Both the position numbers and the translations under genes were made by a program. Below, piece after piece: positions 26,155 to 36,397 of a stretch of DNA of 64,000 nt. This DNA comes from Parasphaerochaeta coccoides DSM 17374. GTDB lineage: Bacteria > Spirochaetota > Spirochaetia > Sphaerochaetales > Sphaerochaetaceae. The first letter of the stretch is position 1, and each line of letters begins with the position of its first letter. A model generated the notes under the pieces. It saw nothing but the letters and a program-made list of their open reading frames with translations. It had not been told where the DNA came from and made no database searches. The DNA lies in assembly GCF_000208385.1 (NCBI RefSeq), contig NC_015436.1, forward strand, positions 1,674,001 through 1,738,000. The letters run 5' to 3'.

Positions 26155-26373
26155 CTTAAGGAAAAGGACCTGGAGAAAGCGGCATTCGTACCAGTTACGG
26201 CAGAGACCCAGTATAATTCTGGGTGGCGGCTTCCCAAGTCCTATACAGAAAATGTACTTACGAAAAGTGATCTTGTCAACAGATTCCGTGACATCGACAG
26301 CATCAATGACATCCTTCACATAAGTCTAGATAACTCCAATGGAAATGCTGCCAATAATGACAACCAACAATAA
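26155..26373 (+). pseudogene. Decayed ORF fragment A', right flank of island
   Basis: A frame beginning LKEKDLEKAAFVPVTAETQ and containing LTKSDLVNRFRDIDS aligns with fragment A at 19076-19294. The gene has no recognisable start and its 5' part is replaced by the CRISPR remnant. Family unknown. Confidence 0.35.
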
Positions 26374-26527
26374 GATAGAAAAGAAGAAAGAACATCGCCA
26401 TAGTTTTGAGGAAGTAATTTCGTTGCATCCGAACCATAGGTTTCGATAACAGACGATGCTATCTGCGTTTACATATTCTATTTTCCCCGGAAGGAAGTGG
26501 AACCGTAGGGATACACCCTTGAGATTT
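26374..26527 (+). other. Intergenic, right of island
   Basis: Between fragment A' and the fumarase beta stop. AT-rich at its left end, with no gene, terminator or repeat that I can support. Confidence 0.4.
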
Positions 26528-27067
26528 TCACCCTCCAAACACACTTCCGCCTTCAGGGGTAATCGCAACTACTACCGGGAAGTCCCTGACTTCCAGCCGG
26601 AAGACCGCTTCAGGCCCCAAGTCTTCACAAGCGACTACCGTGCTGCTGATTACCCTTGACGCATAAAGAGCCCCGCATCCGCCGTATGCCTGTAAGTACA
26701 GACCACCATGGCGAACCAGCGCGTCATGCACCTCGCGGCTGCGCGGCCCCTTGCCGACCATCCCGGAAAGACCATGCTCCAACAACAAAGGAGTGAACGG
26801 ATCCATCCTGGCGCTGGTGGTCGGGCCGCATGAACCGATTACTCTCCCTACTGGCGCAGGCGAAGGACCCATGTAATAGATGAACGAACCTTTCAGCGGA
26901 ATAGGAAGCTGTCCTCCAGAACTCAGGATGCTCACAAAACGCTTGTGAGCCTGGTCACGTGCGACATACAACGTTCCGTCCAGCAGAATCCGCTCAAAAG
27001 GTTTCAGTCCCATGGCAACTTCCCTGCTCTCCAGCGGAAGCCGGAGATGACGTACAGCCTCATGCAT
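26528..27067 (-). CDS. Class I fumarate hydratase, beta subunit
   Basis: Corresponds to the C-terminal half of single-chain class I fumarases; 179 residues. Recognised by LKPFERILLDGTLYVARDQAHKR, YMGPSPAPVGRVIGSCGPTTSARMD, MVGKGPRS and YGGCGALYASRV. With the alpha subunit it interconverts fumarate and malate using an oxygen-sensitive 4Fe-4S cluster. The related L-tartrate dehydratase cannot be fully excluded. The ATG at 27067 overlaps the alpha stop by eight bases. Last gene of a seven-gene leftward operon; the accessory island begins 150 bases beyond it. Confidence 0.9.
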   Translation of the reverse strand: MHEAVRHLRLPLESREVAMGLKPFERILLDGTLYVARDQAHKRFVSILSSGGQLPIPLKGSFIYYMGPSPAPVGRVIGSCGPTTSARMDPFTPLLLEHGLSGMVGKGPRSREVHDALVRHGGLYLQAYGGCGALYASRVISSTVVACEDLGPEAVFRLEVRDFPVVVAITPEGGSVFGG

Positions 27068-27986
27068 ACAGAATTTCCTCCACTTTCCATGAACCATCCG
27101 GACGATGAATGACATCGATGCGGAATTTCCGATCCGCCCAACAGTTCACCGAAACAGCAAGCGGCAGCCCTGCAATATGAGTCGGCCCCTTTTCTATCGC
27201 CACCGAGAGCGCAGTGCCGACACCTCCCAAGCCACCCGGTCCAATCCCCAGCCTGTTCACAGAAGCAAGCACCTGACTTTCCAGTTCGGCGTAGCGTGAA
27301 TCAGGATGGGCTGTCCCATAGTCACGCAAAAGAGCCCTCTTGCTCATCCTGGCCGCATCGTCCATCGTGCCACCAAGCCCTATGCCAAGGAATACCGGTG
27401 GACACGGCTTGCCCCCGGCAGTGCGCATGATATCACTCACGGCGGAGACGACTTCTTTTGGACCGTCGGTCGGACGGAGCATTCGGACGCCGGAGCAGTT
27501 CTCACTGCCAAAACCCTTGAGCAGAACGGAAACACGCAGCCCCTCACCGTCCGAAAGTGCCCAATGGAAGACAGCGGGTAAATTATTTTGAGTATTCGTT
27601 CTTTCAAAAAGAGGGTCGGAAACAACAGAACGCCGGTAAGGAACAGACTCAATCGCTTTTTTCAAGCCATCGTTTATTGCATCTTCCCAGTCTCCAGACA
27701 CGAGGAACATGGAACGTCCGACATCACAGAACACAAGGAACATCCCGGTATCCTGACACATAGGGAGACGCGATGAAAAGGCGATATCAATATTCTCCTT
27801 GATGGCACGCAACACATCACGCCCTGCGGAGGAAGCCAAGGGGTCATGGTTTTCCAATGCAGCTTCCTCGCGGACAAGAGCATCGTCCAACGCCCTGGCG
27901 ACATCGGACGGAACTTCGATGGCAGCTTTCTTCGCCAATTCCGTGATACGCCGTGAAACAACATCCAGCAGGGATTTTTCGTTCAT
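27060..27986 (-). CDS. Class I fumarate hydratase, alpha subunit
   Basis: A 308-residue iron-sulphur subunit. The cluster cysteines are in LPMCQDTGMFLVF, GSENCSGVRML and GGKPCPPVFLGIGLGG. It pairs with the following beta subunit to hydrate fumarate. GGAGAGAGGAAG precedes the ATG, which overlaps the vanZ-like stop by one base (TAATG). Two-subunit oxygen-labile fumarase is typical of anaerobes, in line with the rest of the window. Confidence 0.92.
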   Translation of the reverse strand: MNEKSLLDVVSRRITELAKKAAIEVPSDVARALDDALVREEAALENHDPLASSAGRDVLRAIKENIDIAFSSRLPMCQDTGMFLVFCDVGRSMFLVSGDWEDAINDGLKKAIESVPYRRSVVSDPLFERTNTQNNLPAVFHWALSDGEGLRVSVLLKGFGSENCSGVRMLRPTDGPKEVVSAVSDIMRTAGGKPCPPVFLGIGLGGTMDDAARMSKRALLRDYGTAHPDSRYAELESQVLASVNRLGIGPGGLGGVGTALSVAIEKGPTHIAGLPLAVSVNCWADRKFRIDVIHRPDGSWKVEEILYA

Positions 27987-28546
27987 TACTTCCTCTCTCC
28001 TTCCACGTCATCTTCATCCGCATCATCCCTGTCCCGTCCACTTCTCCTCTGCCCTGATGCCCATAGACAGGAAATGATGCCGCAGGAGGTCGCCGCGCCT
28101 ATGAACGCTCCCACAAAATTGGCCGCGGCATCAAACAAAGAAAAAGAGCGCCCGGAAAAAAATTGCAGGACTTCGATACCAAGCCCATAGAGCCCGTATG
28201 CCGCGGTGACAGCCAGGACAAGCCATCGTCTTCGTCTACCAACGGCAAAATTTCCCGAAGAAAATACCGCACAGTTGGAAAAAGCGGCAAGCAGAGCATA
28301 CGCAACCATATGGGAAACTTTATCCGCATGGGGGAAAAGGGACAAGGGGATGGAGACTACCCGCGCTGGCAGGAGTGAAAGCACAGCAATGCCAAGCGCA
28401 ATGACTACGCTTAAAAGCAAACCAACATGCCTGATAAGTCCCATCTCTCTTTTTTCCGGGGTTCTTTTTCTCGGTTTTCTTTTGTTCGAGACTCTCTTTT
28501 TCGGGACTCTTTCTTTCAAATCAGGCAAGGTCTCCCTGTCTGACAT
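27986..28546 (-). CDS. VanZ-like membrane protein
   Basis: A 186-residue protein. The very basic N-terminal tail (KKRVSNKRKPRKRTPEKRE) is encoded by imperfect 12-15-base repeats. About four transmembrane helices follow, with the VanZ-family elements ADKVSHMVAYALLAAF and GIEVLQFFSGRSFSLFDAAANFVGAFIG. The C-terminus is highly charged (RDRDDADEDDVEGERK). Function of VanZ-like proteins outside teicoplanin-resistance operons is unknown. The start overlaps the end of the radical SAM gene by 26 bases. Confidence 0.82.
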   Translation of the reverse strand: MSDRETLPDLKERVPKKRVSNKRKPRKRTPEKREMGLIRHVGLLLSVVIALGIAVLSLLPARVVSIPLSLFPHADKVSHMVAYALLAAFSNCAVFSSGNFAVGRRRRWLVLAVTAAYGLYGLGIEVLQFFSGRSFSLFDAAANFVGAFIGAATSCGIISCLWASGQRRSGRDRDDADEDDVEGERK

Positions 28547-29522
28547 TCCTCTCCTCCATCGTACGCTGCAAGAGCATCAGGAATTTATTCTTGTCCGCAA
28601 ACCCACGGGGTACGGCAAGCCGATGGTCGGGAGTCTCGCACACCAGACGCTGAACCATGACATCAGACTTGAGCCGTCTCAGGACAAAAATCACATCCTC
28701 CACATGCCGCATGGTCGATGCTACCGCAATCTCGCCCTGCTGGTATTCAGCATAAAGTCGGGTACCGCCAGGAATATGGAGATTATGTATCTTCACTGCT
28801 TCACATCCACTATCGTTGACCATGCTGACTGTTTTTTCATAATCATCCCATCTTTCTCCGGGGTATCCGAGTATCAGATGAGCGCAAACACCTATGCCAC
28901 GGCTGTGCAGACGTTTGACGGCAGGAATAAATCCTGAGGAACCATGTCCACGGGACATCCGGCGGAGAGTAGCGTCGTTGGCTGACTGAAGCCCTATCTC
29001 CGCCCAGACCTTCCGAACCTGTGAAGAACAAGCTGCCAAACTGTCCGCCACCGTGTCTCCTACGCAGTCAGGTCGGGTGGATACGATGAACTCCACCCAT
29101 GGCCCACGGGACAGGGCATGATTCCAGACTGCTTCCATCTCATCATGAGATCCCCATGTATTGGTCCACGCCTGGAGATACAGGCTGAACAGGCGGGCGT
29201 TATAACGTCGCTCAAGAAACTTCTTGCCGCGCTCTATCTGTTCGTCAACCGAAGAAAGGCGTGCTTCCATGCCTCCTGCATACCGGGGTCCGAAGCACAG
29301 CGCGGACGCAAAGGACGTGCCATGGGCAAAGACCTGTTCATTGTCCCGCTGATAGACTGAACTGGCGCCAGTGCCATCACAGAAAACACATCCACCGCTC
29401 CGGTCGGACGCCCTGTTAGGACAGGAAAATCCGCCGTCTACCCCGACACGGTAGACCGTTGCTCCATACAGGGAACGGAGCATGGGGCCGTAGTCTGTCC
29501 ATGGCCGGACGACGGAAGCCAT
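28521..29522 (-). CDS. Radical SAM protein, YhcC/TIGR01212 family
   Basis: A 333-residue radical SAM enzyme of unknown substrate. The cluster motif is split as GFSCPNRASDRSGGCVFC (C-x8-C-x2-C, characteristic of this family) near residue 32. It continues with SLYLQAWTNT, EFIVSTRPDCV, EIGLQSAND and HLILGYPGE. It overlaps the upstream patatin gene by four bases (ATGA) and the downstream vanZ-like gene by 26, so it sits in a tightly coupled operon. Confidence 0.92.
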   Translation of the reverse strand: MASVVRPWTDYGPMLRSLYGATVYRVGVDGGFSCPNRASDRSGGCVFCDGTGASSVYQRDNEQVFAHGTSFASALCFGPRYAGGMEARLSSVDEQIERGKKFLERRYNARLFSLYLQAWTNTWGSHDEMEAVWNHALSRGPWVEFIVSTRPDCVGDTVADSLAACSSQVRKVWAEIGLQSANDATLRRMSRGHGSSGFIPAVKRLHSRGIGVCAHLILGYPGERWDDYEKTVSMVNDSGCEAVKIHNLHIPGGTRLYAEYQQGEIAVASTMRHVEDVIFVLRRLKSDVMVQRLVCETPDHRLAVPRGFADKNKFLMLLQRTMEERNVRQGDLA

Positions 29523-31957
29523 CAGCGGAATCCTACGGCAAGGGATACCCCGCCTCTCAGGTTGACTCCCACGCCGAATATCGCATCGCCCAAAGGACTG
29601 GTAAGACCGACTCCGACAAGAAAGCCCATGTCAAATACTGTCAGAGGAGCAGAATCAAATGCCTCATGTTCCGCTTGAGTCATGAAGAAAACTGTTTTTC
29701 CTGGATCCGAAGGAAGCTCTCCCCGGAGACCGAGACGCATGGCTCCAACAAGGTACATCGGCAGCACACCCGCTCCTATCTGATACCGCACGGTCGTCCC
29801 AAGACTCACTTTGTCGGTCACGAGATAACTACCGTATCCGGGAATCCCGTCAAACCCACCGTACTGGAAATAGGAATCAATGAGTGCCGAAGGCTTTCCG
29901 TGGCTTAAAGCTACTTCAGCGTCATATGAAAGGGAAAACTTTGCGCCCAAGGGGATGGCATGGACGAAACGCGCCCTGGCCATCCACAAGCTCCGCCCCC
30001 TGGAGGAAAGAGTCGGATCAAACATCCCTCCTGCCTCCAAGGCTCCATCCACCCGCATACCGGAGGTAGGAAGCAGGCTATAATCCATCGTACTCCATGC
30101 GCCTTGGAGATAGCCGACAAAAGAGGCTGTGTTTCTGCGCTCGGCCGAAAGTCCGGATCCCAAGGTAATCCCTGATGTCGCACGGAACGGTCCGAGCGTG
30201 GTGAGGGAAAGCTTCATCCCTGCGCTCAGAGACGCGCTGGATTTCCATATCATGGTAGCTCCCAAGGAAAAACTGCTCCTGCCATCAAAAGTAGTGAGTC
30301 TCTGTGGATTGAGTCGCGATGAATACAGTCCTATGTTCCCCAGCTCAACGGACAGCGCGGAATCAAGATCCAGTTGAACCCTTTGTGCGAAAACATACGT
30401 CTCGTATGCAATGCCTACCTGCACTTTCAGGATATCAGTACCGTGGAAACTGAGAAGGAGTCGGTAATCTTCCGGCAGCACATCATACAAGACCATATCT
30501 GCCATGATAGCGGGAAGAAGCGTCAGGACGGCAGACTGCCCTGGCATGAAAGACAGAACTCCAGAACCCTGCAAGCCAATCCCCAACCCGGACTTCTGCT
30601 CCTGCCCTTTCCGTGTCACTATATGCAAATCAACCTTGTTCGCAGTACCGCCATCCTTATCCTCACTGATGCTATTTTCCCGTAGCTCGAAGAATACTGA
30701 CATGTAGGTTCCCTGCTTCTTTGTCATCTCCAAATCATGTCCAAGCTGTTCAAGGGTGGCGGCATCCAATGTCTTGCCTGCATATTTCCAATAGCGTGAC
30801 AGTATTCCGTGATCATCCATCCTGACAGCATCTTCTCCTACGATGGCCTCCCAGTGCTGGACTCCGACGACGGCAGGGGCTGTCAGGTCATGGTATGTGC
30901 CGCGACGCCGGGAATCCTTGGGAACAAGGATACGTCCTTTTTCTTCCACGGAACGGGCAAATTCATCCAAGGCCGCCGTATAGGATGTCTCGATGGTTTT
31001 CTGGCTTTTGTCGAGAATTTCCTGATATTTGTTGAAGTCCAGGATGCCCACGTCTTCCAAATCAGGATAAATCAGCAGGTCGGCGAGTTTTTCCTGTGTC
31101 CTGACGTTGATTCGGGTGACAAGATCCATGCTTTGGATAAGCATGGCTGACAGTGAAGTCAGGTCTTCGGTTTTCATTCGTTGCGCTGCATTGACTTCGC
31201 ATGCTATCACAAGATCCGCGCCATACTCATAGGCAAGGCCGACGGGCAGGTTGTCAACATATCCGCCATCCATGGTCAGACGGCCGTCATTGAGCAGGAA
31301 CGGAGGAAAAACCAGAGGCAGGGAAATGCTGGAGCGCACAGCCGCCGACAGGGAACCGGAGTCAAAGACGATGCGTTCGGAGGTGGTCGCATCCATGGCA
31401 ACAGCGACATAGGGAGTTTCCAGCTCAGTGAAATCATCAAGGAAGCTCACCTTGGACAAAAGCGAAGAAAGCAGCGTCATCAGTGCCTGATCCCCGACTA
31501 ATCCCGTGGCATTTCCCAGCCCCTTTGCACCGAATGCCAAGGACAGCAGGTTGTTTTCTCCAAAGACAAAGGCACGGGGCGTGGACAGGATGTCACCATA
31601 CGGACTCATGGTGAGCATGGCCATCAGGTCATGTGCCGCAAGGATGTCACGGATGTCTTGCGGTGAATACCCGGCACTGTACAGGCATCCTACCAATGCT
31701 CCCATGCTCGTACCCACAATCATGTCAATCGGGATGCCGCGTTCTTCTATGGCTTCCAAGACCGCTATATGTGCTATGCCACGGGCTCCGCCGCCAGAGA
31801 GTACCAATGCCACGACGGGCTCCTTGCTGGTACTGCTCGCACTGGCGCGAGCAACATCGGCTTGGGCAGCGCCAAGGGGGAACAGGGTGGCAGTCATGAT
31901 GAAGATTATGAAGCCGATGCGGAGAACTTTCAGTATCACACATGTCAGTGGGCGCAT
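29522..31957 (-). CDS. Patatin-like phospholipase fused to outer-membrane beta-barrel
   Basis: An 811-residue exported protein resembling the PlpD/RssA-BamA type. A signal peptide (about 1-30, hydrophobic core ILKVLRIGFIIFIMTATLF) is followed by a patatin domain with GGGARG, the nucleophile elbow GTSMGALVG and the catalytic MDGGYVDNLPV. A middle POTRA-like region leads to a C-terminal Omp85-type barrel ending ...RGGVSLAVGFR. It probably hydrolyses lipids at or across the outer membrane. The ATG at 31957 has GGGAGG five bases upstream; earlier in-frame codons lie inside fmt. Direct evidence that the organism has an outer membrane. Confidence 0.9.
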   Translation of the reverse strand: MRPLTCVILKVLRIGFIIFIMTATLFPLGAAQADVARASASSTSKEPVVALVLSGGGARGIAHIAVLEAIEERGIPIDMIVGTSMGALVGCLYSAGYSPQDIRDILAAHDLMAMLTMSPYGDILSTPRAFVFGENNLLSLAFGAKGLGNATGLVGDQALMTLLSSLLSKVSFLDDFTELETPYVAVAMDATTSERIVFDSGSLSAAVRSSISLPLVFPPFLLNDGRLTMDGGYVDNLPVGLAYEYGADLVIACEVNAAQRMKTEDLTSLSAMLIQSMDLVTRINVRTQEKLADLLIYPDLEDVGILDFNKYQEILDKSQKTIETSYTAALDEFARSVEEKGRILVPKDSRRRGTYHDLTAPAVVGVQHWEAIVGEDAVRMDDHGILSRYWKYAGKTLDAATLEQLGHDLEMTKKQGTYMSVFFELRENSISEDKDGGTANKVDLHIVTRKGQEQKSGLGIGLQGSGVLSFMPGQSAVLTLLPAIMADMVLYDVLPEDYRLLLSFHGTDILKVQVGIAYETYVFAQRVQLDLDSALSVELGNIGLYSSRLNPQRLTTFDGRSSFSLGATMIWKSSASLSAGMKLSLTTLGPFRATSGITLGSGLSAERRNTASFVGYLQGAWSTMDYSLLPTSGMRVDGALEAGGMFDPTLSSRGRSLWMARARFVHAIPLGAKFSLSYDAEVALSHGKPSALIDSYFQYGGFDGIPGYGSYLVTDKVSLGTTVRYQIGAGVLPMYLVGAMRLGLRGELPSDPGKTVFFMTQAEHEAFDSAPLTVFDMGFLVGVGLTSPLGDAIFGVGVNLRGGVSLAVGFR

Positions 31958-31958
31958 A

Positions 31959-33008
31959 TCATCCTCCCAGATGCGAACCAATGAAACGGGAATTTCCGTT
32001 GATGAAATCCTGCCAAGCCATTTCCTTCCGTCCGGATAACTGCAAACGGTCAATCCAGATGATACCGTTGCCACAGGCTATGGCTATTCCCTTTCCTTTG
32101 CGTCCTTCCATAACTGTACCGGGCAAAACACCGGAGGGAACGCCCGGAGAGACAACGGAATCAAACACACCTTTTTCAGCTTCCTGAAGTGAATCGGCCA
32201 CTGATGTGATGCACAGCGGAGTTCCCTCATAGGTCGTCCATGCCTTGGGCCAGGGATGAAAGGCGCGGATGCAGCAATGGATGTCCCGGATGCTCCATGA
32301 CCAGTCAAGGAGAGCTTCGTCCTTAGTGATGAGATGGGTATAGGTCGCTTCTCCGCTCTGGGGACGGGAAACAGTTTTTCCTGTCGACACATCACTCACA
32401 ATGGAAACGGCAAGAGGCGCGGCGCGCAGAGCTACGATATCCGTGAGAGTCCCGGTAGTCTCCGTACCATCGAGCGGGAAGACATCCTGCGCAAGGATGT
32501 CGCCACTATCCATCTGCGCAGCAATCCGTTGTATGCTGATGGCCGCTTCCGCGTCGCCTGAAAGTATCGTGTACTGTATGGGAGAGCTGCCCCTGCCCAT
32601 AGGGAGGCGGGATGGATGGATGTTGATAGCTCCCTGGGAAAAAAGGGAGAGGAAACGAGGGCCGAACAGCTTGCCATAGGCAAAGCAGACCAGCATGTCG
32701 GGATGGTATGAGGATACGATGTCGCGGGCTTCCGTCCTCAGGCTTTCAGGTTGGAGCACAGGAAGTCCAAGTGTGGCCGCGGCTTCCTTTACAGGAGACG
32801 GAACCAGAGTCCTGCTCCGCGCTCCCGGTCTGTCGGGATTGGTGAGGACGGCTACGACAGGAAATGACGCGGCAAGGGCTTCAAGTACAGGAACGGCTAT
32901 TGCAGGAGTCCCTGCGAATAAGATGCGTGGTGAAGTATTCAGTGGCCACCCCTTTGCGTCCGCCTCAACGCGCCCGTTTCCGGGGCTTTTGCTTCTTTTC
33001 GTAAGCAT
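31959..33008 (-). CDS. fmt: Methionyl-tRNA formyltransferase
   Basis: Formylates initiator Met-tRNA using 10-formyl-THF. Of 349 residues the first ~27 are an unusual extension (MLTKRSKSPGNGRVEADAKG). The enzyme proper starts at RILFAGTPAIAVPVLEAL, with the active-site block INIHPSRLPMGRGSSPIQY and MDSGDILAQ. It overlaps the end of def by 44 bases. No other in-frame ATG, GTG or TTG start is available nearer the conserved part, and AAGGTG precedes this ATG. Its stop is separated by one base from the patatin start. Confidence 0.93.
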   Translation of the reverse strand: MLTKRSKSPGNGRVEADAKGWPLNTSPRILFAGTPAIAVPVLEALAASFPVVAVLTNPDRPGARSRTLVPSPVKEAAATLGLPVLQPESLRTEARDIVSSYHPDMLVCFAYGKLFGPRFLSLFSQGAINIHPSRLPMGRGSSPIQYTILSGDAEAAISIQRIAAQMDSGDILAQDVFPLDGTETTGTLTDIVALRAAPLAVSIVSDVSTGKTVSRPQSGEATYTHLITKDEALLDWSWSIRDIHCCIRAFHPWPKAWTTYEGTPLCITSVADSLQEAEKGVFDSVVSPGVPSGVLPGTVMEGRKGKGIAIACGNGIIWIDRLQLSGRKEMAWQDFINGNSRFIGSHLGG

Positions 33009-33468
33009 CCAGCACCTTTTTCTTATCCTGTTCGTTCAGACGGTCAATGAACAGAGTACCATTCAAATGGTCATATTCATGCTGAAGGACGCGGGCGAAC
33101 ATGCCATCCGCCTTGACGGTGAAGAATTTCCCCGTGACATCCTGCGCCTGCATGGTAATACGCTGCGGACGCACCACATCATGCCATATTCCGGGGATAC
33201 TCAGGCAACCTTCTTCATAAGGCGTCTGTTCCATCGATGTTTCAATGATTTCAGGGTTGATGAAGACACCCTTCTCTCCGCCTTCGATGTCAACGATGAA
33301 AAGGCGCTGTGATACTCCCACCTGGGGCGCAGCAAGACCGACTCCTCTTTCCTGGGCAAGGGAATCGAACATGTCATCGACAAGAAGCCTGAGTGCGGCA
33401 TCAAAAACCTTCACAGGTTCAGCGCGCCTGCGGAGAACGTCTTCTCCTAAAGTTACTATTTCCAACAT
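32965..33468 (-). CDS. def: Peptide deformylase
   Basis: Removes the N-formyl group from nascent proteins; the natural partner of fmt. The 167-residue enzyme has all three motifs: GVGLAAPQVG, EEGCLSIPG and the metal site QHEYDHLNG. The start MLEIVTLGEDVL at 33468 fits the family. There is no Shine-Dalgarno, and a promoter upstream places the transcript start almost at the ATG. It heads the def-fmt-patatin-radical SAM-vanZ-fumA-fumB operon. A Lys/Arg-rich tail (KKQKPRKRAR) ends the protein. Confidence 0.95.
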   Translation of the reverse strand: MLEIVTLGEDVLRRRAEPVKVFDAALRLLVDDMFDSLAQERGVGLAAPQVGVSQRLFIVDIEGGEKGVFINPEIIETSMEQTPYEEGCLSIPGIWHDVVRPQRITMQAQDVTGKFFTVKADGMFARVLQHEYDHLNGTLFIDRLNEQDKKKVLDAYEKKQKPRKRAR

Positions 33469-33475
33469 AGTGATT

Positions 33476-33505
33476 ATGATACTTGCAAACAATGGCAGTG
33501 GTCAA
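33476..33505 (-). promoter_or_regulatory. Putative promoter of the def operon
   Basis: TTGACC (33505-33500), 18-base spacer, TATCAT (33481-33476). The predicted start lies at about 33469, i.e. at the def ATG, consistent with a leaderless transcript. Confidence 0.5.
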
Positions 33506-33573
33506 TGTTCCCCACTGTGAAACTGTCAGAGATGACGGAGCTGGCAAAGTTGATAGAGAAAACAGGAAAATGA
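33505..33573 (+). CDS. Micro-ORF or gene remnant ahead of a terminator
   Basis: A 22-codon frame whose product MFPTVKLSEMTELAKLIEKT ends in Gly-Lys, amphipathic and protein-like, followed 12 bases later by a strong terminator. No ribosome binding site is evident. It could be a small protein or the C-terminal stub of a lost gene; the terminator otherwise has no gene to serve. Confidence 0.25.
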   Translation: MFPTVKLSEMTELAKLIEKTGK

Positions 33574-33584
33574 AACATGCCCCT

Positions 33585-33618
33585 GGGGATGTTCAGTTTA
33601 TGGCATCCCCATTTTTTT
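33585..33618 (+). terminator. Rho-independent terminator
   Basis: Stem GGGGATG (33585-33591) / CATCCCC (33604-33610) followed by seven T. It lies between the def promoter and the GA-tract lipoprotein gene and would insulate that gene from upstream rightward transcription. Confidence 0.75.
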
Positions 33619-33639
33619 CATAATTTCCATGTTCCTATG

Positions 33640-33668
33640 TTGTACACGTTTAAAACGGTATTAATAAT
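33640..33668 (+). promoter_or_regulatory. Possible promoter of the first GA-tract lipoprotein
   Basis: TTGTAC (33640-33645), 17-base spacer, AATAAT (33663-33668). It would produce an mRNA carrying the conserved inverted-repeat leader. Match to consensus is moderate. Confidence 0.4.
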
Positions 33669-33694
33669 ACTATATTTACACCTTTAAACGTCAA

Positions 33695-33784
33695 ATAACC
33701 CGAAAGTATTATATGGTTTTCTCTGCTTTTCATGCAAAATCATACCTTTGGGTAATAGCCTTCTATTGTCAGCACGTCTATACT
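33695..33784 (+). promoter_or_regulatory. Conserved 90-bp inverted-repeat leader element, copy 1
   Basis: Nearly identical to 51409-51498 upstream of the paralogous gene, though the flanks differ. Left arm TAACCCGAAAGTATTATATGG-like (33696-33716) pairs imperfectly with the right arm at 33734-33757 (core ATACCTTTGGGTAA) around a pyrimidine-rich loop TTTTCTCTGCTTTTCATG. It may be an RNA stem-loop, a regulator site or a recombination target. Confidence 0.7.
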
Positions 33785-33849
33785 GGCGCCAATTGTCAAC
33801 CCTGCATGGTTGATTACGTGTGACGTTTTTTCAAGAAAAAGGGGCAAAC

Positions 33850-36015
<2,166 letters not shown>

Positions 36016-36397
36016 TTAGAAAGCATGGGGAGGAGTATACACTGACCAACAGGTCGTTCCGGCACGCCGGTCACTTCCTCCTGTTTCTCCCCTCCCCATG
36101 TCCAAACGTCATCCGCATGGGAAGCGGAGCGGAGCTTGTCCCGCAATCTTTCCCTGCGCATCCTGGAAATCATCGTCACCGGGCTGGACAGCACGCTGGA
36201 GAAATTAATCATCTCCCTGGAAGGAAGAACGGACTCAATGGGAGAGAGCGAAACTGTCTGCATCAGAAAAGAATCCGGAAAATGTACTTATGGAACAATG
36301 TAAGGCTCAAGGCGTATTTCCCCATGGTCAGGGGGCATTGGTTAAAGTTTTCATACTTTTACAACATCCCTTTTCTGAGTTTCACAAGGAATTTTCC
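36016..36397 (+). other. Intergenic region after lipoprotein 1
   Basis: About 380 bases without a credible gene. It starts with a large imperfect hairpin: CATGGGGAG near 36025 pairs with CTCCCCATG near 36100, with CCGGCACGCCGG inside. No T run follows. A segment AGGTCGTTCCGGCACGCCGGTC (36048-36069) has a diverged counterpart after the paralogue (53841-53863). A short dispersed repeat lies at 36345-36370. Confidence 0.5.
36345..36370 (+). repeat. Dispersed short repeat, copy 1
   Basis: GTTTTCATACTTTTACAACA continuing into TCCC. Similar words occur at 53868-53894 (+) and 56603-56625 (-), each just downstream of a lipoprotein gene. Confidence 0.4.

Noticed and set aside
26326..26568. 80-codon minus-strand frame with a hydrophobic tail near fumB
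   Set aside because: It overlaps the end of fumB, lacks a ribosome binding site and reads into low-complexity intergenic DNA.
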